Positions 1 through 13,449 of a stretch of 64,000 bases of DNA are shown in pieces. Position 1 is the first letter of the stretch; each line of letters starts with the position of its first letter. Source of the stretch: Holacanthus passer (taxonomy: Eukaryota > Chordata > Actinopteri > Pomacanthidae); contig JAFREQ010000091.1 in assembly GCA_025331565.1 (NCBI GenBank), positions 814,001-878,000 of the forward strand, in the 5' to 3' direction. A program made the position numbers and the translations under genes. Below the pieces are notes generated by a model that ran no database searches, was not told the origin of the DNA, and worked only from the letters and a program-made list of their open reading frames with translations.

Positions 1-1230
1 AAAAACTCATGGGGAAGAGATCTAATGTTGACACTGCATCCTGTGACACACATGCTGTCTACCATCAGTCAACACTGGTCTCTTTTAACCTGTAACCATG
101 ATTCCCTCTCCTCTCATTTCTAATTCATAGTGGCAGCTGCTTGGACTTACCTTGCTTTAACCACAGAGTTGGCAGAACAGATTTTTTTTTTTTTTGTTGG
201 TGGTATGAATTGTTGAAATGAAAGGCAATCACAAATGGCCTATTTTTTCATTTATGTGTGAGTGGTGACACCAACTAGGAAGCTGTGCATTTTCATTAGG
301 ATTATTTCTTTTGTAGAAAGTGATTTTAGTAAAACCTGTTGAGGAAGGTCTGTGGATTATCCAGAGCAGCAAGGGCATTGGGCCTCATGCAAGGTTAATT
401 TCCTGTTCTATTGTTCGTTTCTCTAACTTTTTTATTCAGGCTTGCCTGTACAAGTGTTCCAAGTCGGTTATACCAAACTGGACAAAGAATGGCTTTTCAG
501 CCTGATGAATGCCACCTGTTTGTGAGGAGGTGTGTGCAATTTGTTTGAGATTCCTCTCAGTTTGTGGGAAAGTTACATTCACAAAAATGTTACCAAAAAT
601 TAAAAAAAAAAAGGGCTTTCACACAGTGGAGCCTCTAGTACTGCTGTCAGAAATCAGCAGATGAAAACATACCACAGTTAGCAGTGTCAGCAGTGGTGCT
701 AAAGGACTGAAACAACTAAAGGTATCAATGGTCGGCTACAGCTGCCGAGGGCGTGTCTGCAGATGAGGTGAGTTTAGGTTGAGCTCCACTCTAAAAAACC
801 TTATTCGTAAAGCAATGCAGAACATGACTAATATAAGAGACAGTCATGTGACAGTCACAGAGATATTAGATGGGATAATATCATAGCTCCCAGTAAAAGA
901 TGCAAAAGATGATACTGAACGGGGGCCTGCACAAAGAAACAGTCTTCCTGGCAAATACTAAAATGCATAATTCTATATAAATCTCAGAAAATTGCAGCCA
1001 TGGTGATGATACATAGTGAACAATTCAATTTGCATTAGCTTAGTTAAATTTATATGTTTTATTTTACTTAATTTTGCCGTCTCCATTCAGATTAAGGCAC
1101 AGTGTGTGTGTTTTTTCCCCCTGTGAAGAAAGACATACGTATATGACTCAGTCAATGAAATTCCAGCAGAAATCCTCACGTGCGTTTCTCAAAATCTGGG
1201 CACATAAGAACAGAACTACATGATGTCCAT
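1..1230. other. Unique noncoding stretch
   Basis: AT-rich, high-complexity sequence with no supportable exon. The only landmarks are a poly-T run at 182-195 and an A-run near 601-612. The short open frame at 320-505 has no recognisable domain and is at chance length. Confidence 0.5.
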
Positions 1231-1400
1231 GGTTCCATACCTCTGTGTCAAGGTAAATGACTGGCTGTAACTGTTGTCAACATGCCCTTGAGCAAAGTAT
1301 TTAACCCTCAGCTGTTCCGGTAAGTGGTCAGGGACCAACACGGTGAGAGAGCTCCTGGTTGTGAATGTGTAGTGCTGTAGGCTGTATTGTTAAAAATGGC
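1230..1400 (+). repeat. SINE/L2-like 3' fragment
   Basis: The stretch around 1285-1325 (CCCTTGAGCAAAGTATTTAA followed by CCCTCAGCTGTTCC) resembles the 'ccttgagcaaggcacctaacccctagctgctcc' core shared by many fish tRNA-SINE and L2 3' regions. The following GGTTGTGAATGTGTAGTGCTG also fits that repeat class. No tail repeat or target duplication is visible, so this is a decayed internal piece. The family name is from memory and is not proven. Confidence 0.4.
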
Positions 1401-1409
1401 AAGTTGGTC

Positions 1410-2400
1410 AAGACGTTTTTATCGTGACTCGTGACTCATAAACGCTGCACTGCATCTGGAGATCATTTTCAAGGTTTCAAGAACTTAGAACTAAAAAAAG
1501 CAGAAGAAATGGAAGTTTCTTGTTATTGTTTGACATTTTGTTTCAGTAAAATTTTGCCGCCTTGTAGCACAAGACTGAGCACAATACCAATGACTCAACA
1601 ATTACTGTGCCAAATGCTTCCAAAACTCATTTTCTACCCTGCACGCTGCTCGGAAACAAATACTCCCTATCCTAAATGATCTGTGAATATATCAAAATTA
1701 TGTGACAATTCTTAAATAAGGTTCCTAAATCTGGATACATTACAGAACTACTCGCTCAGCCTGAAACTGTTTGCAGTGTGTTGCTGAAAAAGAGCGAGAA
1801 TAATCCGACAACATTCCCCTGCTAAACAATTCCCCTGCTATAGCCAAGTGCCAACTGTCCCATTACAAGAGAAGAAATATTGATCCAAACTGTGCACTTC
1901 CATTCTACCAAGCAGTGAACAGCTTGTGTCCTACTTAGAAAGACACAAAGTGAATGAACAATCAGGTGTAACCTTTCATTTCTTATAAATGTCAACCCAC
2001 TCATGACATGAGGTGTACTGCTCACAATAATAAACTGACTTTGCAGTGACGCTAATGCCTACGACTTCATTATTCATTATATTATCTTTTTTTTATCTTT
2101 TTGTGATATCACTGATTAAACAGTGTAAAATGTGAAGTGATAACACAGATGGGAGGAAAAGAAAAGTGATGACAAGTGAACAGGATGCACCTTTACACCA
2201 GGACGGCCTGGCAGAGGTTCCATTTTTGCAACAAACTGTTTCCGCACCTTCAGCCTTCCACATAATGAATAGCTCCCCTGTGATGCACGAGGACAAAACT
2301 TCAGCGCACGTTTTCAGAACATAAGAATAACCCGGGCTGACAATGACTCAGGCAAAGTAGTGACCAAAGCACGTGAATGAACAAAAACAAGTCCTGACCA
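1410..2400. other. Unique noncoding stretch
   Basis: No repeat or coding signal is recognised. Open frames here (for example 1431-1679) are short and compositionally ordinary. Confidence 0.45.
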
Positions 2401-2414
2401 AACCCTGCCACCTA

Positions 2415-2416
<2 letters not shown>

Positions 2417-2474
<58 letters not shown>
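2417..2474. repeat. Compound microsatellite (AC)19(AG)10
   Basis: An uninterrupted AC run at about 2417-2454 passes directly into an AG run to about 2474. It explains the valine/cysteine-rich spurious frame on the minus strand over 2314-2502. Confidence 0.95.
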
Positions 2475-2969
2475 CACATACAAGCACCAAAACCACACAC
2501 ACTACATCTCTAAAGTCTAGCCCGGGGCTTTATCCCATTTTTTAATGCACTGAAAAGGTCAGGCTATCACAAACTTACTTGATGGAATAATGAGACGATG
2601 TATGAATACCTGAAACACACTGACAGCCCTCGCTGTCTAAGCTGCTTACACACTCTCTCAATTATGTTGTTGTGTTTGCCTGCTGCAGAGACGGAATAAC
2701 TGCTGACATTTAGTGGGATTACAATAGTCTGATTACATTTACTGACATGAATAATAATATTTGAGATTATGGTGTTCAAATTGCATTTGTTTTGTTGAAA
2801 TAGTTCAGTTTCATAATAGGAAACTCCAACAAGGATCACAAATATGTGAAGTCTATTCGAAAAGATTTTGTCGAAGATAGAAAAGCAGGTCAGATTCAAC
2901 ACAATTTCATATTTTACCTTGTTCATTTATCAAAATATACAATTTAACTAGCATTATAACAAGACTGAG

Positions 2970-3835
2970 GCTTTGTTCAGACTGCAGGCAAATCAGATTT
3001 GCTTCTCAATTCAGATCTTCAAGACCGACTGTGCACACTCTCACTTGTAAGTGATCAGGTCGGACTTGTTTGTCCTGACATCCCCAGCTTGTCTGCACGG
3101 GTTGCAGGCGTCAGTAACTACATACGCTGGTGAGGCTGCTTTCCAATTTTTGTGTTAGCAGAGGTGAACTGTTCAGCCATCCTGACGTGTTTACCCAGTG
3201 CTAGACCGAAAATAACTGCAGATAAATGAATAGACAGTTGGAACTCACTCAGGGAGAACTTTATTGACACATGCCCATGAACATACACACACATATCACG
3301 TGTCAATCCCAGTATGTCTCACTTGGTGCTCATGGTCCCTACATTAACTCAAGTTTGCCTATGTGACAATGCAATTAAAGGTTCATTTTCACAACTGAGA
3401 GCACATTTTTCATATATGTCAACAGCATGAGAAGTAGAGATTCATCATCTAGTCCTCCAAACAATTGTGCTGTCGAGTCACGAAGCAGACACTTTATTTC
3501 AGTGTCTGTCCACAGACTGTTGTTCTCTGTGTTTTCCTCCATAATACTTCTGCTAGCAGCAGCATGAATTCAGTTTAGCCACTCTGATGCACTTCTGTCA
3601 TTCTGGATTTAATGTCATCGTTGCGTGGGTGAGTGATGCAAAAAACACTTTGAAATCTGATTGGAACATCCAGAGTGTCCAGACTGAGACACTGCTGCAG
3701 AAATTGCATTGGAATCTCCACCTCAAAATATGACTTGGATCTGATTAGTAAAAATCACATTTCTTGTGTTTTTGCTGCACAGACTTTCTAATCTGTTGAT
3801 CAGACATACTGTAAGTACGTAGGTAATGTTACCAT
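2970..3835. mobile_element. Decayed non-autonomous DNA element (hAT-like?)
   Basis: The left part (CAGACTGCAGGCAAATCAGA near 2980) and the right part (near 3652-3690, read on the minus strand as CAGTCTGGACACTC then TCCAATCAGATTT) are imperfect inverted relatives. This is the arrangement of a common fish repeat built on 'aaatcagattt' arms. The middle, about 3110-3600, carries unrelated sequence and may be a later insertion or the original spacer. No clean 8-bp target duplication was found. The superfamily is a guess. Confidence 0.3.
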
Positions 3836-3839
3836 GTTC

Positions 3840-4960
3840 ATCACCATAGTTTGATGTACAGCTGAGACTATTGGGAATGTCTTGTTTTGAAAGTATTCAT
3901 GAACCAAACTACTGGACAAACTGAAAAAAATTTAAAAGGATTAATCCTCAGTGTAACATGTTTAGTTGCATCATAGTGTTCAAGTTATTTCACTGTAGAC
4001 TGAGGTGGTGGACAGGATGGTTGAAAAAAAACAAAAAAACAACAGTTTTTATTTGAAACACTGAATTGAAAGAATAACACCACCACACTAACGTAGTACA
4101 TAGTAAACAGTGATACACTTTCTGGCAGTGCAGTCCCTCAGGACACATGCATTTTTCACAGATATGTGGCCAACTGGGTATTGTTTGCCCTGGGTGTCAA
4201 GTCAGTGTCTTTCATCTGAATTTGGTATTTTCAACAATGGCTTCAGTTAACGCCTTTGACCAGGAAGAGCGAGGGACCGGTGTACTATGCAAACAGCTTC
4301 GGCTGCTAATGCCATCTTTACTCGCCTTCAGTCAGCTGTTGACTAAACTCACACCAATGTCCACATCAACCTTGCAGACTGCTAATGTATTGCAAAGACT
4401 GCAGGCAACTTTGTACGTGTAGAAGAGTTGAAATGCACTTTAAAATGTACTTGCAGTGCTTAAATGATGTTTAGTAATTCCTAATTGTATTTTGTATTTG
4501 TGAAATGTATCTCTTTGCCTTTAGCTAATTGGTTTATTGGTGAACTTTAGTACATGTTAAAGTTAAGTAAGTGTTGCTGCGTTGCTTGAGACATAATACA
4601 AAAAGTGCTTTGCATTGATGAGGGTCCAGATGTGCAGTGTCCGACCTGGACACAATATATGTGTGTTATCTTGTGTTCCTGTAGAGACCAACATAAAAGA
4701 TAGAATCTGGTCCTCTGAGTCTTTCTCATCTATCAAATAACATCCCCTATGCATGTGGAGTGCTGCATTTTCTGTCCGTGTGGGAGTTTTCAGGAAGTGG
4801 ATGGCTCAGAGGTAAGTGCGAAAAGGCAACGTAGCTAACTAGTAGGAGGAAAAGGTCAAACATGGACAAATGTATGCTGATATCAGAGTCACAGGAACAC
4901 AGAGAGAGCCAGCTGTTGCCATAATTTACAAAAATACATTGGTGAATGTTTAATCTTTGT
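3840..4960. other. Unique noncoding stretch with small ORF
   Basis: No repeat is recognised. A 91-codon open frame runs 4147-4422 on the plus strand. It shows no signal peptide, domain or splice-site context I can recognise, and its leucine/threonine-rich second half looks like chance. Confidence 0.4.
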
Positions 4961-4963
4961 TGC

Positions 4964-4990
4964 AAGAAAGAAAGAAAGAAAGAAAGAAAG
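4964..4990. repeat. (AAAG)n microsatellite
   Basis: About seven AAAG units, uninterrupted, ending at the CAAAG near 4991. Confidence 0.9.
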
Positions 4991-5226
4991 CAAAGTAAGG
5001 AAAGTCTCAGATCCTCCACTAAGCCTTTTCGCCTTCCAGGTTCAGTGTGTTGGAGGTGTGATTTGCTGTTCAAAAAGGATAAATTAACTGTGTGTCTTTG
5101 ATTAGAGCAGGTTGAGTGGGAATGAAGCGATGGCCTGAGGGAGGAATGATGCAGAAAGAATTACAACAACACCTGAAATAACCCGGCCTGGCTACACTCA
5201 TACAACACAGGAGGTAGGGAGGGAGG

Positions 5227-5229
<3 letters not shown>

Positions 5230-5262
<33 letters not shown>
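5230..5262. repeat. (CA)16 microsatellite in a purine/pyrimidine-biased block
   Basis: A perfect CA run. The flanks are biased too: GGGAGG just upstream, and a TC-rich stretch with (TC)n at about 5397-5413 downstream. Several overlapping minus-strand frames between 5070 and 5432 (runs of CV and RE) are translations of these tracts and not genes. Confidence 0.95.
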
Positions 5263-5264
<2 letters not shown>

Positions 5265-5439
5265 TTTCTTTCCCACTCTCCAGCTCTCTGCATGTAAGAC
5301 TGCACAGCTGAACGCAAACTTCTCTGCTCCTGTCTCTCTGCTTTTTCGTCGCGCACACACCGATGCACACAGTCGCTCTCGCTCTCTTTCACTCTGTCTC
5401 TCTCTCTCTCTCTCACCCCTCCCTCCACTCACACACCTG

Positions 5440-8300
5440 CAATCACTGCGGAAGCTCTTTCAGAAATGGGTCGCTCGCTATTGTTTTCTTCCCTCTTTTT
5501 TTTTAATTAATGTTTTTGTTCCTTAATGAAGAGACGGTCGAACTCATAATACGTAGAAAGTCACTGACCCAGTTTCCTGGCAGCAGGCTCATCTCTTGCA
5601 GTGCCATTGCCAAAGCATACAAAGGGGGAAAAATGCTTTTTGTTGATCACGAGGTTTAATGACAAACATGGTGCTCGGTGTATGAGCTGATCCAATGGAA
5701 TAAAAAAGCTTTATTTACTCCACCAAAGCCAGCGCTGATTGAGTGGCTTGTGCATTTGTCTCTCAAGTGCAGTGAGGTTGTGTGTAGGTTTGCTCAGTGC
5801 TGTGTATGTGAGTGTGTTGGGGGGAGGTGGAGATGCAGGGAGGCGTGGGGGCAGCATTTACTGCTGAGCTTTGTAGAGGCGTCGTGTGTCTAAATGCTGC
5901 ATTCATTTCATTGGGAATAAGCAGCGGTCACACACAGCCATTTGACGTGCAGTGCAGATGCATTAAAGCTCATTTCATTTTCTACAGACCTCTGTTGTTC
6001 CCCATCAGCTTTTAGCATGCTTTGACGTGGGATCAGTTTTGTCCGTTAATAAAAACAAAACAAAAAAAATTACAGAAAGCTACAATGTGAAATTCAAACA
6101 AATGTCATTTGTGTCACAAAATCACAGCTTCAGCGTGACTGTGTTGCCTTGTCTTTTTGTTTGTGTTACCTATTTTTGGTTTGCAATTATCAGTTTTTGC
6201 CAGATCTGCCAGTCAGTGGACCTGCCAGGGACCTTCGAAAGCAAATTCCATTTTCCACAATCCCCAGAGCACTGTGGGTTCAACGTTACCAGTTTGAGTG
6301 AGAGCTGTCAGGAGGCAAGCTATTAAAGAGATCATGGTTGTGTTAAAAGACATTTTTTTAGACAGCAGAAATGATAATAAAACAGACAATTGCAATGATT
6401 TATAATATCCAAACTGCTGTAAAACCTGCTGGGAACTGAGGTGCCTCTGGCTTAGTGGGTTGGAAAAATCTAGTACCATCACCTCATCTCTGAATATGTA
6501 CCATTCTTCCCAGTAACATGAATCTTTTTTTCCCCCATTTGACATGAATGCAGCATGTCAAATGGAGTCAGATAATTGTGGAAAGGTCAGGTCTTCATTG
6601 TCTGGCCAGACTGTGTCTCAGTCTAACATTACTTAGACATGGATCAGCTCTTTTCATAACACAATGAACAGTCTGATCATCTCAAGGACATGCTTCTCAG
6701 TGCAAGGAAAAGTCTATGAAATCTTTGAATTCTGGGTGTTTTAACTCAAGTTGAAGGATCCCACAGTGTTTGACACCACTGAAACTCTCCACTGGATGCA
6801 TTTGAAAAGGTCAGACTAAAACTGTGGCTCTTTACTTTGGGTCTGAAAAGTTGACATTTGAGATGTACAAGGCTTTCATCTGATAGGTGACATTACAAGA
6901 ATTTAAATCAACTGGCGCAAACCTGCACATTAATGTATAAAAAGGTATCTTCTGATGAAGACGGACTAGTCTGAAGGGTAATAATTCAAGTCAAAATTCA
7001 CAGTTGAAAATGCAGAGGATGTTGTGGAGCCAGACTATTGTTATAGCTATTAACGTCTGAAGCTTCACTAGCGCCCAATTTACTGTTGGTGGTAATGGTC
7101 AGTGCAGCCCAAAATATGAAAAATATTAAGCCAAGTGTGCTGAGGGTGGAGCAAAAGGAAAGGCCACAGTGTCTTGAAAATATAAGAGTTTATCCTCTCA
7201 CCTGTTCCAATGTTATCTGCAGATTTAAATGCATTTTGCTTACTGACAAAATATTGTATTCAAAGCTAAAATTTTGTTGGTTATAGAAAATGCAAGAACC
7301 AGAATTAACCAGAATTATCTGGGGATCATGAATGTGCCATCTGGCCACCACTCAAGGATCTTGCCCTGCTGCTTGCAGGACAAAAGCTCAAAACCCAATG
7401 GAATAATTAAGATTTCAAGCTTCACTGATAGATTTTTTTGGGCACTCTGAGAAATAGAACAGGTTGTAAACACATTAATGACAGATATTGGCAAACACAT
7501 TAGCAAACAACTGCCTGTTTACACATCTAGCAGACACAGAGCAACATTAACATTCATTTGGATTTTTTTTAATTTTCTTTTTTGTTCACCAGTTATTAAC
7601 TCACTTTGTCTGAGTGTCTTCTCACTGAGAAATGATGCTGCTGGAAAGGAATTAGACCAAATTTGCAAAAGAGAGCAAAATCAGAGCAATGAGCTCAACT
7701 TTGTAGAGCTGAGAAGAACTGCAGCAAGTTCTCTGTGGATTTGTCACTACAAATGACACCTACACATAGTCATTTGATAAAACTGAAATGAAAACACTGA
7801 TTTAAATCAATAAAATAAACTAAATACTGACTAGATGGTTTTTTCCCCCAGCTGTCATCTGATGAGTCAGCAGCTGTCTGAGAATGAGAAAAGCCTTTTG
7901 TGTTCTGAATGAAAACATAAAGAAAGCCAGCTGTAGTTTGTGTTTCCTGCCCTGCCGTAGCTGCATGTACAGACGTTAACACACCATACAGCAAAAGCTG
8001 CCACTATAAATTACATGTTGTTTTGATTCAATCAGCATTCCTATCTCATAAACCTTACTATTGTCTACTTTTTACTATTTACACAGTGATTTATTGCAAC
8101 AAAAGGAGTCCCAAGTTCGAAATAAAATGTAAGTATTTCTTGTATGCATTTTTTGGGTGTTGCAATAAGTAAAGCAGCACCTACAGCACTTGATAGGAAT
8201 ACAAATTAGAAAGCTTGTTAGCACACACACCACTGCTTACCTGCAGCAGTGAAGAGTATGCTGCCTGCATAGATGTATGCACAGCAGCTGCTTTAGAATC
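5440..8300. other. Unique noncoding stretch
   Basis: High-complexity sequence without a recognised repeat, RNA gene or exon. The block at about 5680-5960 is GC-richer and non-repetitive and could hold regulatory sequence, but nothing specific supports that. Open frames are all under 115 codons, and none shows a domain. Confidence 0.45.
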
Positions 8301-8312
8301 AATATAAACAGG

Positions 8313-8331
8313 AGATAGATAGATAGATAGA
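8313..8331. repeat. (GATA)n microsatellite
   Basis: Four to five GATA units. Confidence 0.9.
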
Positions 8332-8339
8332 GCGATAGA

Positions 8340-9370
8340 GTAAGGTTTCAGGTCATGCAGGGATCTTAGAGGTAATGCAGTCTTGTTTTCAGCTCACTGA
8401 CCGTTGCATGCTGGCAGGATTACACAACCACACAACTGCCAGGACTCTCATCAGTTCTGCAACAGTGGTTCCCACCCGAGTCTCAGAAAAAGTAAGACAC
8501 AAAAAAAAAAAAAAACATGCTTTGTTTCATTGACTCTGTGATTATGCACACCCCCCAAGATAGCAATGGTCTTTAAATGTTTTCTAATTGCCTTGATGTG
8601 CACTTTAATTGCTTATAAATGTGCAAAACAATGTCTAGAGACCAGCTGCTTAATAACTTAAGTCCTTGATACTGCTGGCACCCAACCTGCAAGCTCCGCT
8701 ATGTAGCCTGGCAGCCCACTGTTGGTCAGCTCCACAATTAACATCCCAACCACAATTACAATCTCCTCTCTATTTTACTTATCCAGGTAAAGTAGAGCAG
8801 GCTACACACTCTTTTTCATTAATGCTCTGCCTTATAATTATGCTTTTACACTTGATGTTGAACAGCGTAACTACCCTCCACTAAGCAGTTCAAGTACATC
8901 TCTCCCATATTTACATCAAGCCAGACTGAATGATATACCATGCAAAAGTATCTGTGTTTTTTATTCATTTCAGTAAATACTTTTAACAACAATCACAATT
9001 TATAGTGGTTAGAATTTTATTTTCTAACCAAAGACATTAACAATTAGTATTAGTGACGTTATTAATTAATTAGCAGATAAACGGTTTTCCAGCTTAGGAC
9101 CAACACTAAAATTGAATTGGCTGATGGTGGCGGAATGAAGGCAATGGCCTGTTGTGTAATCTAATATGACCGCTCTGCAATAATTATTGTCTTTGTAAAA
9201 TTTAATTGTGTCAAAGATAAGATTGCATGTGCACATATATACAGACATAAACACACCATACGCACGACATGGGAGGCTATTTATTTAAATTTTGGTGATA
9301 AAGCAAAATAAGAAAAAAAATATGGTAGATGGCAGTTTAATCCTTTTTTCAGCCTGGTGTAGTGCCTGGA
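8340..9370. other. Unique noncoding stretch
   Basis: Contains an A-run near 8500-8514 and AT-rich sequence around 9050-9075 with ATTAATTAATTAG. No exon or repeat is recognised. Confidence 0.4.
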
Positions 9371-9399
9371 GTTGCTCTCTCAGGCTGTGTACAGCCATA

Positions 9400-9664
9400 T
9401 CGTATCTATCGTATCTTATCTATAAATAAGCCCCGTGTAAATGTGTAAATTGTAATTTTGAAAATACTTTTCTTAGTCTGTGGTTGCTGAATGTTAGTAC
9501 TCTTTTAATATTTTTGAAACCTTCTGTTTATACTGTTTTATTATTATTTAACTACTGACTATCCCCTTGCTGCTGTGCAATGTAAATCTCCCCACTGTGG
9601 GACGAATAAAGGTATTATCTTATCTTATCTTATCTTATCTTATCTTATCTTATCTTATCTTATA
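9400..9664 (+). mobile_element. L2/CR1-type LINE 3' tail with (TCTTA)n
   Basis: The 3' end reads CCCCACTGTGGGACGAATAA then AGGTATTATCTTATC and continues as about nine TCTTA pentamers to 9662. This 'stem plus pentamer tail' is characteristic of teleost L2/CR1-like non-LTR retrotransposons: the hairpin-like CCCCACTGTGGGACG is the conserved 3' end seen by the reverse transcriptase. The upstream 150 bp align by eye with the copy at 30480-30635 (CTGTTTATACTGTTT, ACTATCCCCTTGCTGCTGTG). Only the 3' untranslated part remains, as expected for a 5'-truncated insertion. A short TATCGTATCTATCG stretch at about 9398 may be an older tail. Confidence 0.8.
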
Positions 9665-9679
9665 TGCCTCCAGCAGTAA

Positions 9680-11080
9680 AATAGGGCAACCTCTATGTTG
9701 CCTCACGTGTTAGTGCTTGGTAATAATTGAAGGAAACAAATCAGCATTTTGATCAGCACCTCTCTTCTCTCATCTGGACTTTGGCAGGTGGGCAATTAGA
9801 GAACACTGTTTAGACTTTAATGAGGGAATTAATTGAAATTCTAAAAGTCGTGGACAGAAATATGATTTTTGAAAAGTGAGGGGGGCATGCCCCACAGGAA
9901 AATACACTCTTGGAGATATAATTAACAAATAAGATTAACAAATAAAACTTAACTTGACCAAATGTTGCCTTTGCCATAACAGAAAAGTAACCACTGTCTT
10001 TGAAATAACATGTGGCAAACATCTTCACTCACTGCTTCATGAAATAGAGAGATTAAGTGTCATTTCAGAGGTCATGTGATAAAACATCCCCATATGAAAA
10101 ATAGCACTAACTTTCAAAACAGTACATGCTGGGAAGTCTGCAAATATGCTGAGAATGTATCTTTAGAAAATGAATTTAATTGAGTTGAGTGAACTCTCAG
10201 CAGCACATTCATTCAATGGATCAAGTCAAAAGACTTCTCATCAAAAAAAAAAACTAAGTTGCGAAATGGTGTAAAAATAAAAACTTTTTAAGATACTTGA
10301 AATTAATTAAACTTTTATATTTGCAGTAAGTTATTGAGAAAAGTAGTTGATTCCACTAAATTTCTGTTTTATTGCATAATTGTGGAGACGTGTGCCAACA
10401 AATTCATTTGTCACGACATATAAGGAAATATGGCCTGTGAATATATTCATAATGCACGATTAGTGATTGAGTTATATGGCAACATTGCTTGCTGTTTTGC
10501 TTTGGCTTTCCTAACTCTACTGACAACCCGTTACTGAATTATTTGTTCAGCATGTGAACTTGTAGAGTTTATTCTGAGAGAGGTTCACAGTGTAAGTTTC
10601 TGCGTGGGCTGATGAGAACAGATGGGGGAAATTATTTTATCATATGCAACCCACGCAGTTTTCCATTATTATTATGGCACATTGTATTACTCCCACCTGT
10701 GGCCACATCCCTGGTTCTCTCACCCAAAGGTTAACGCCCCCTTATCATCCAGAAAGTGCTGTACTAAACTGTACATCGGCTGTACATTCAGACAGCACTC
10801 AAAAAATGCAATCTGTTTTATATCTCCCCCTTCATTATTTTTCCAATAACCTGTATATGGGCCTTTCTAAATGTCAGTAAGACTGTGATGGTGCTCTTAC
10901 TTGACAAATGGCACCATTGAAATATGACTGTGGACCTTTATACAGACACTTGTGAACATGCACACTTAGGACATTTACAGAGACAATGACACCACTGATA
11001 ACCACAGACATGGCACCTGAATGTAGAACTGTTCTTACAATCTACAGAGAACAAGGATGTGGACCTTCTTTCTTTAACTG
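9680..11080. other. Unique noncoding stretch
   Basis: No supportable gene or repeat. Overlapping small frames at 10622-10880 are unremarkable. Confidence 0.4.
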
Positions 11081-11081
11081 T

Positions 11082-11114
11082 CTCCCTCTCTCTCTCACAC
11101 ACACACACACACAC
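11082..11114. repeat. Compound (TC)n(AC)n microsatellite
   Basis: A TC run followed by an AC run. It generates the RERERE-type peptide on the minus strand. Confidence 0.9.
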
Positions 11115-11119
11115 GCCCA

Positions 11120-12725
11120 ATGGCACATTTGACAGCCCTTGACATCCCTCAGAACACATGAATATGAACCTTTGCCATCCCTGTGAGCTCATTATTATCT
11201 CCATCCCTATTATTGCCTGCCGCCTGTTCAGGAACATGGGAGATAGTGGAAACACGTGCCCACGCATACGCACATATACTTATGCCATTGAACACACACA
11301 CTCATACATGTCCATGTGCTGAAATATAATCTGTACACACATGCACATACTCATCTCCCAAATGAATGGCTGACATTAGTGGCTAAGCCTCCCCGTGGCT
11401 TCCTGACCTTTATTGGCTGTCAGAGACCACAGCTCTAATCAAGACTGGGACACTTCCTTCTTGTCTTTCAGTCACTTGCAGGTCTTTCATGATTCAACAT
11501 GATCCATTCACAGCTTCACAATGTCTTCAAAGTCCTTTTTATCTATTATTCCTTTGTCCTCTTTTGATTATGTCTCATGCATACCTCATTTATCTGTCTA
11601 TCCTGTATCACTGTCACATGGCCTAGAGATATTATACATGAATGGCTTTCATCTGACAGAATCAATGCACCTGGTGACCCAGTCTTGCTAATAGTCAGAT
11701 ACAAAGTATAATACAAGCGATGTTTTATTCTATTTCTATAAATAATTATAAAACAAACAAGATAAAAAACACCAATGAGAAAAAGTGAGATAATTAAAAG
11801 ATAAAGATTTTATTTTTTGCAGTAGCAACAACGCTTGAAGCTGAATGCTTGACTACTCCAGCATCATTCAGCTGAAATTAATTTTCAGGATTAAAAAGTT
11901 GAGACAATGAAAATCTAAAAATAAATACATTTAATTCATTCTGGTACTTTGTATAAGAAAGACAAAATGTAAAGTATTTTTCTCCAGAAAAAAAGCTAAT
12001 AAAAAAGCTAATAAAAAGTAGTAGTAAGTAGGTAAAAAGTTTTTTGTTTTTGTTTTTCCTTTGACAAACTACTGTTCTCAACGTCAAAAAATGATCTTTT
12101 GAGAGATTACTTAAAATGAAAGCTTTAATTTCAAAAGAAACTGACTTTCAAAAACTGGAATGTCAAACTTAACTTCGGTTGGTAAGTGTAAAAAATCATT
12201 ATGATCATTGGATCGCAATGGATCAGTAGCAGGATTTCACACCACAAAAACAAAAAAGTGTTAAAAGTGCACTAGTCACTAGTAATTTTTCAGAACTCTT
12301 TAATGTCATCATTAATTTAACTTGTGAGCGTTTTAGTACTGACGCTTTTGATTGACATTTTTTTCTCATTTTTGTTTGTTTTACTTCTTCAGGTTAATTT
12401 TCTTACGAATTTCATGAGGGATCATGTCTTTGTTGCCACACTAGCTAGTGGGTCTTTGAGTCTATGGTATACAAATTTAAATGTACTATAGTTTATTCCA
12501 TGATAGCCGGTTTTTAAATATTTTTACAGATACTCCAGAAATTTGAACTCTGAGAAAGCTCCATCTGGAGCCACAGAAGACACACAACTGTTGCATGTGT
12601 TCCTTGTGACACATAGACTGACTGGTATAAAACGTATGCACTGCCCCTTTAATAATCACAACCATTGAGTGTCCTTTCACATTTTGCCAGATCAGAGCAA
12701 GAATATTAAAGAATTTGTTCATTAT
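11120..12725. other. Unique AT-rich noncoding stretch
   Basis: A-rich sequence at about 11700-12100 contains repeated 'aaaaagctaataaaaa' patches. No exon is recognised. Confidence 0.4.
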
Positions 12726-12729
12726 TTTC

Positions 12730-12768
12730 AGCCTTCAAATACTTACATCATGTCAGTATTTGAAGGCT
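12730..12768. repeat. 14-bp perfect inverted repeat (hairpin)
   Basis: The arm AGCCTTCAAATACT at 12730-12743 is matched exactly in reverse complement at 12755-12768, with an 11-nt loop. A (TG)n tract begins 4 bp after the right arm. Function unknown. It could be a fold-back remnant of a small DNA element or a chance palindrome next to a slippage-prone repeat. Confidence 0.9.
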
Positions 12769-12771
12769 ATA

Positions 12772-12795
12772 TGTGTGTGTGTGTGTGTGTGTGTT
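12772..12795. repeat. (TG)12 microsatellite
   Basis: A perfect TG run adjoining the hairpin at 12730-12768. Confidence 0.95.
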
Positions 12796-13449
12796 ATTCT
12801 ATATTGGCCTGTGCCTTTAAGAAAATGAAATAACTTTTAAGATTAAGCATGGAAGAAATCCAGCAAAATGAAATTGGCACATGGAACACTTCAAAACAAT
12901 TCAACACTGAAATGTATGCATAAATTACAGTAGCAGCATGCAGAGAGCTGGCTATAAATGGAATAGTACAGTATGTCTTTTTACCGCTAACAGAATAATT
13001 GATATTGTCTTGGGAAGGAATGGGAACTTCAATATGAGTTAATCCCCATGCATTATACCATGTGACTACAGAGAATTGACTCATTATCTGGTATTCAACA
13101 GCCAAGAACTGAAGGCTCACACTTAATTCTATAAATAATTCCAACCTTCAGCACAGGGAATATGATGAAGAAAATTTACTATGAAGCATTTAACTCCAAA
13201 TTAACTCTATACATATGGATGTCTGGGAAGTTGAAATACACTATGGGGACCTGTGAGCTTGCGCCAGTGTGCCACTGACTTCAGAAACAGGATAATTAAT
13301 GACTCCAAATATACTGTATATCTTATGGAAATTTGCTGTGAGTTTTACTGTAATGATTACGCGATTTAGCCTTTGGGACGTAGAAATCCATACATTTAAG
13401 ACTACACAAGTCACTCTAGGATTCCCAGGTTCTCGTGCTTTAATTAAGG

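Noticed and set aside
5070..5432. Three overlapping frames with CVCVCV and RERERE runs
   Set aside because: Microsatellite translations.
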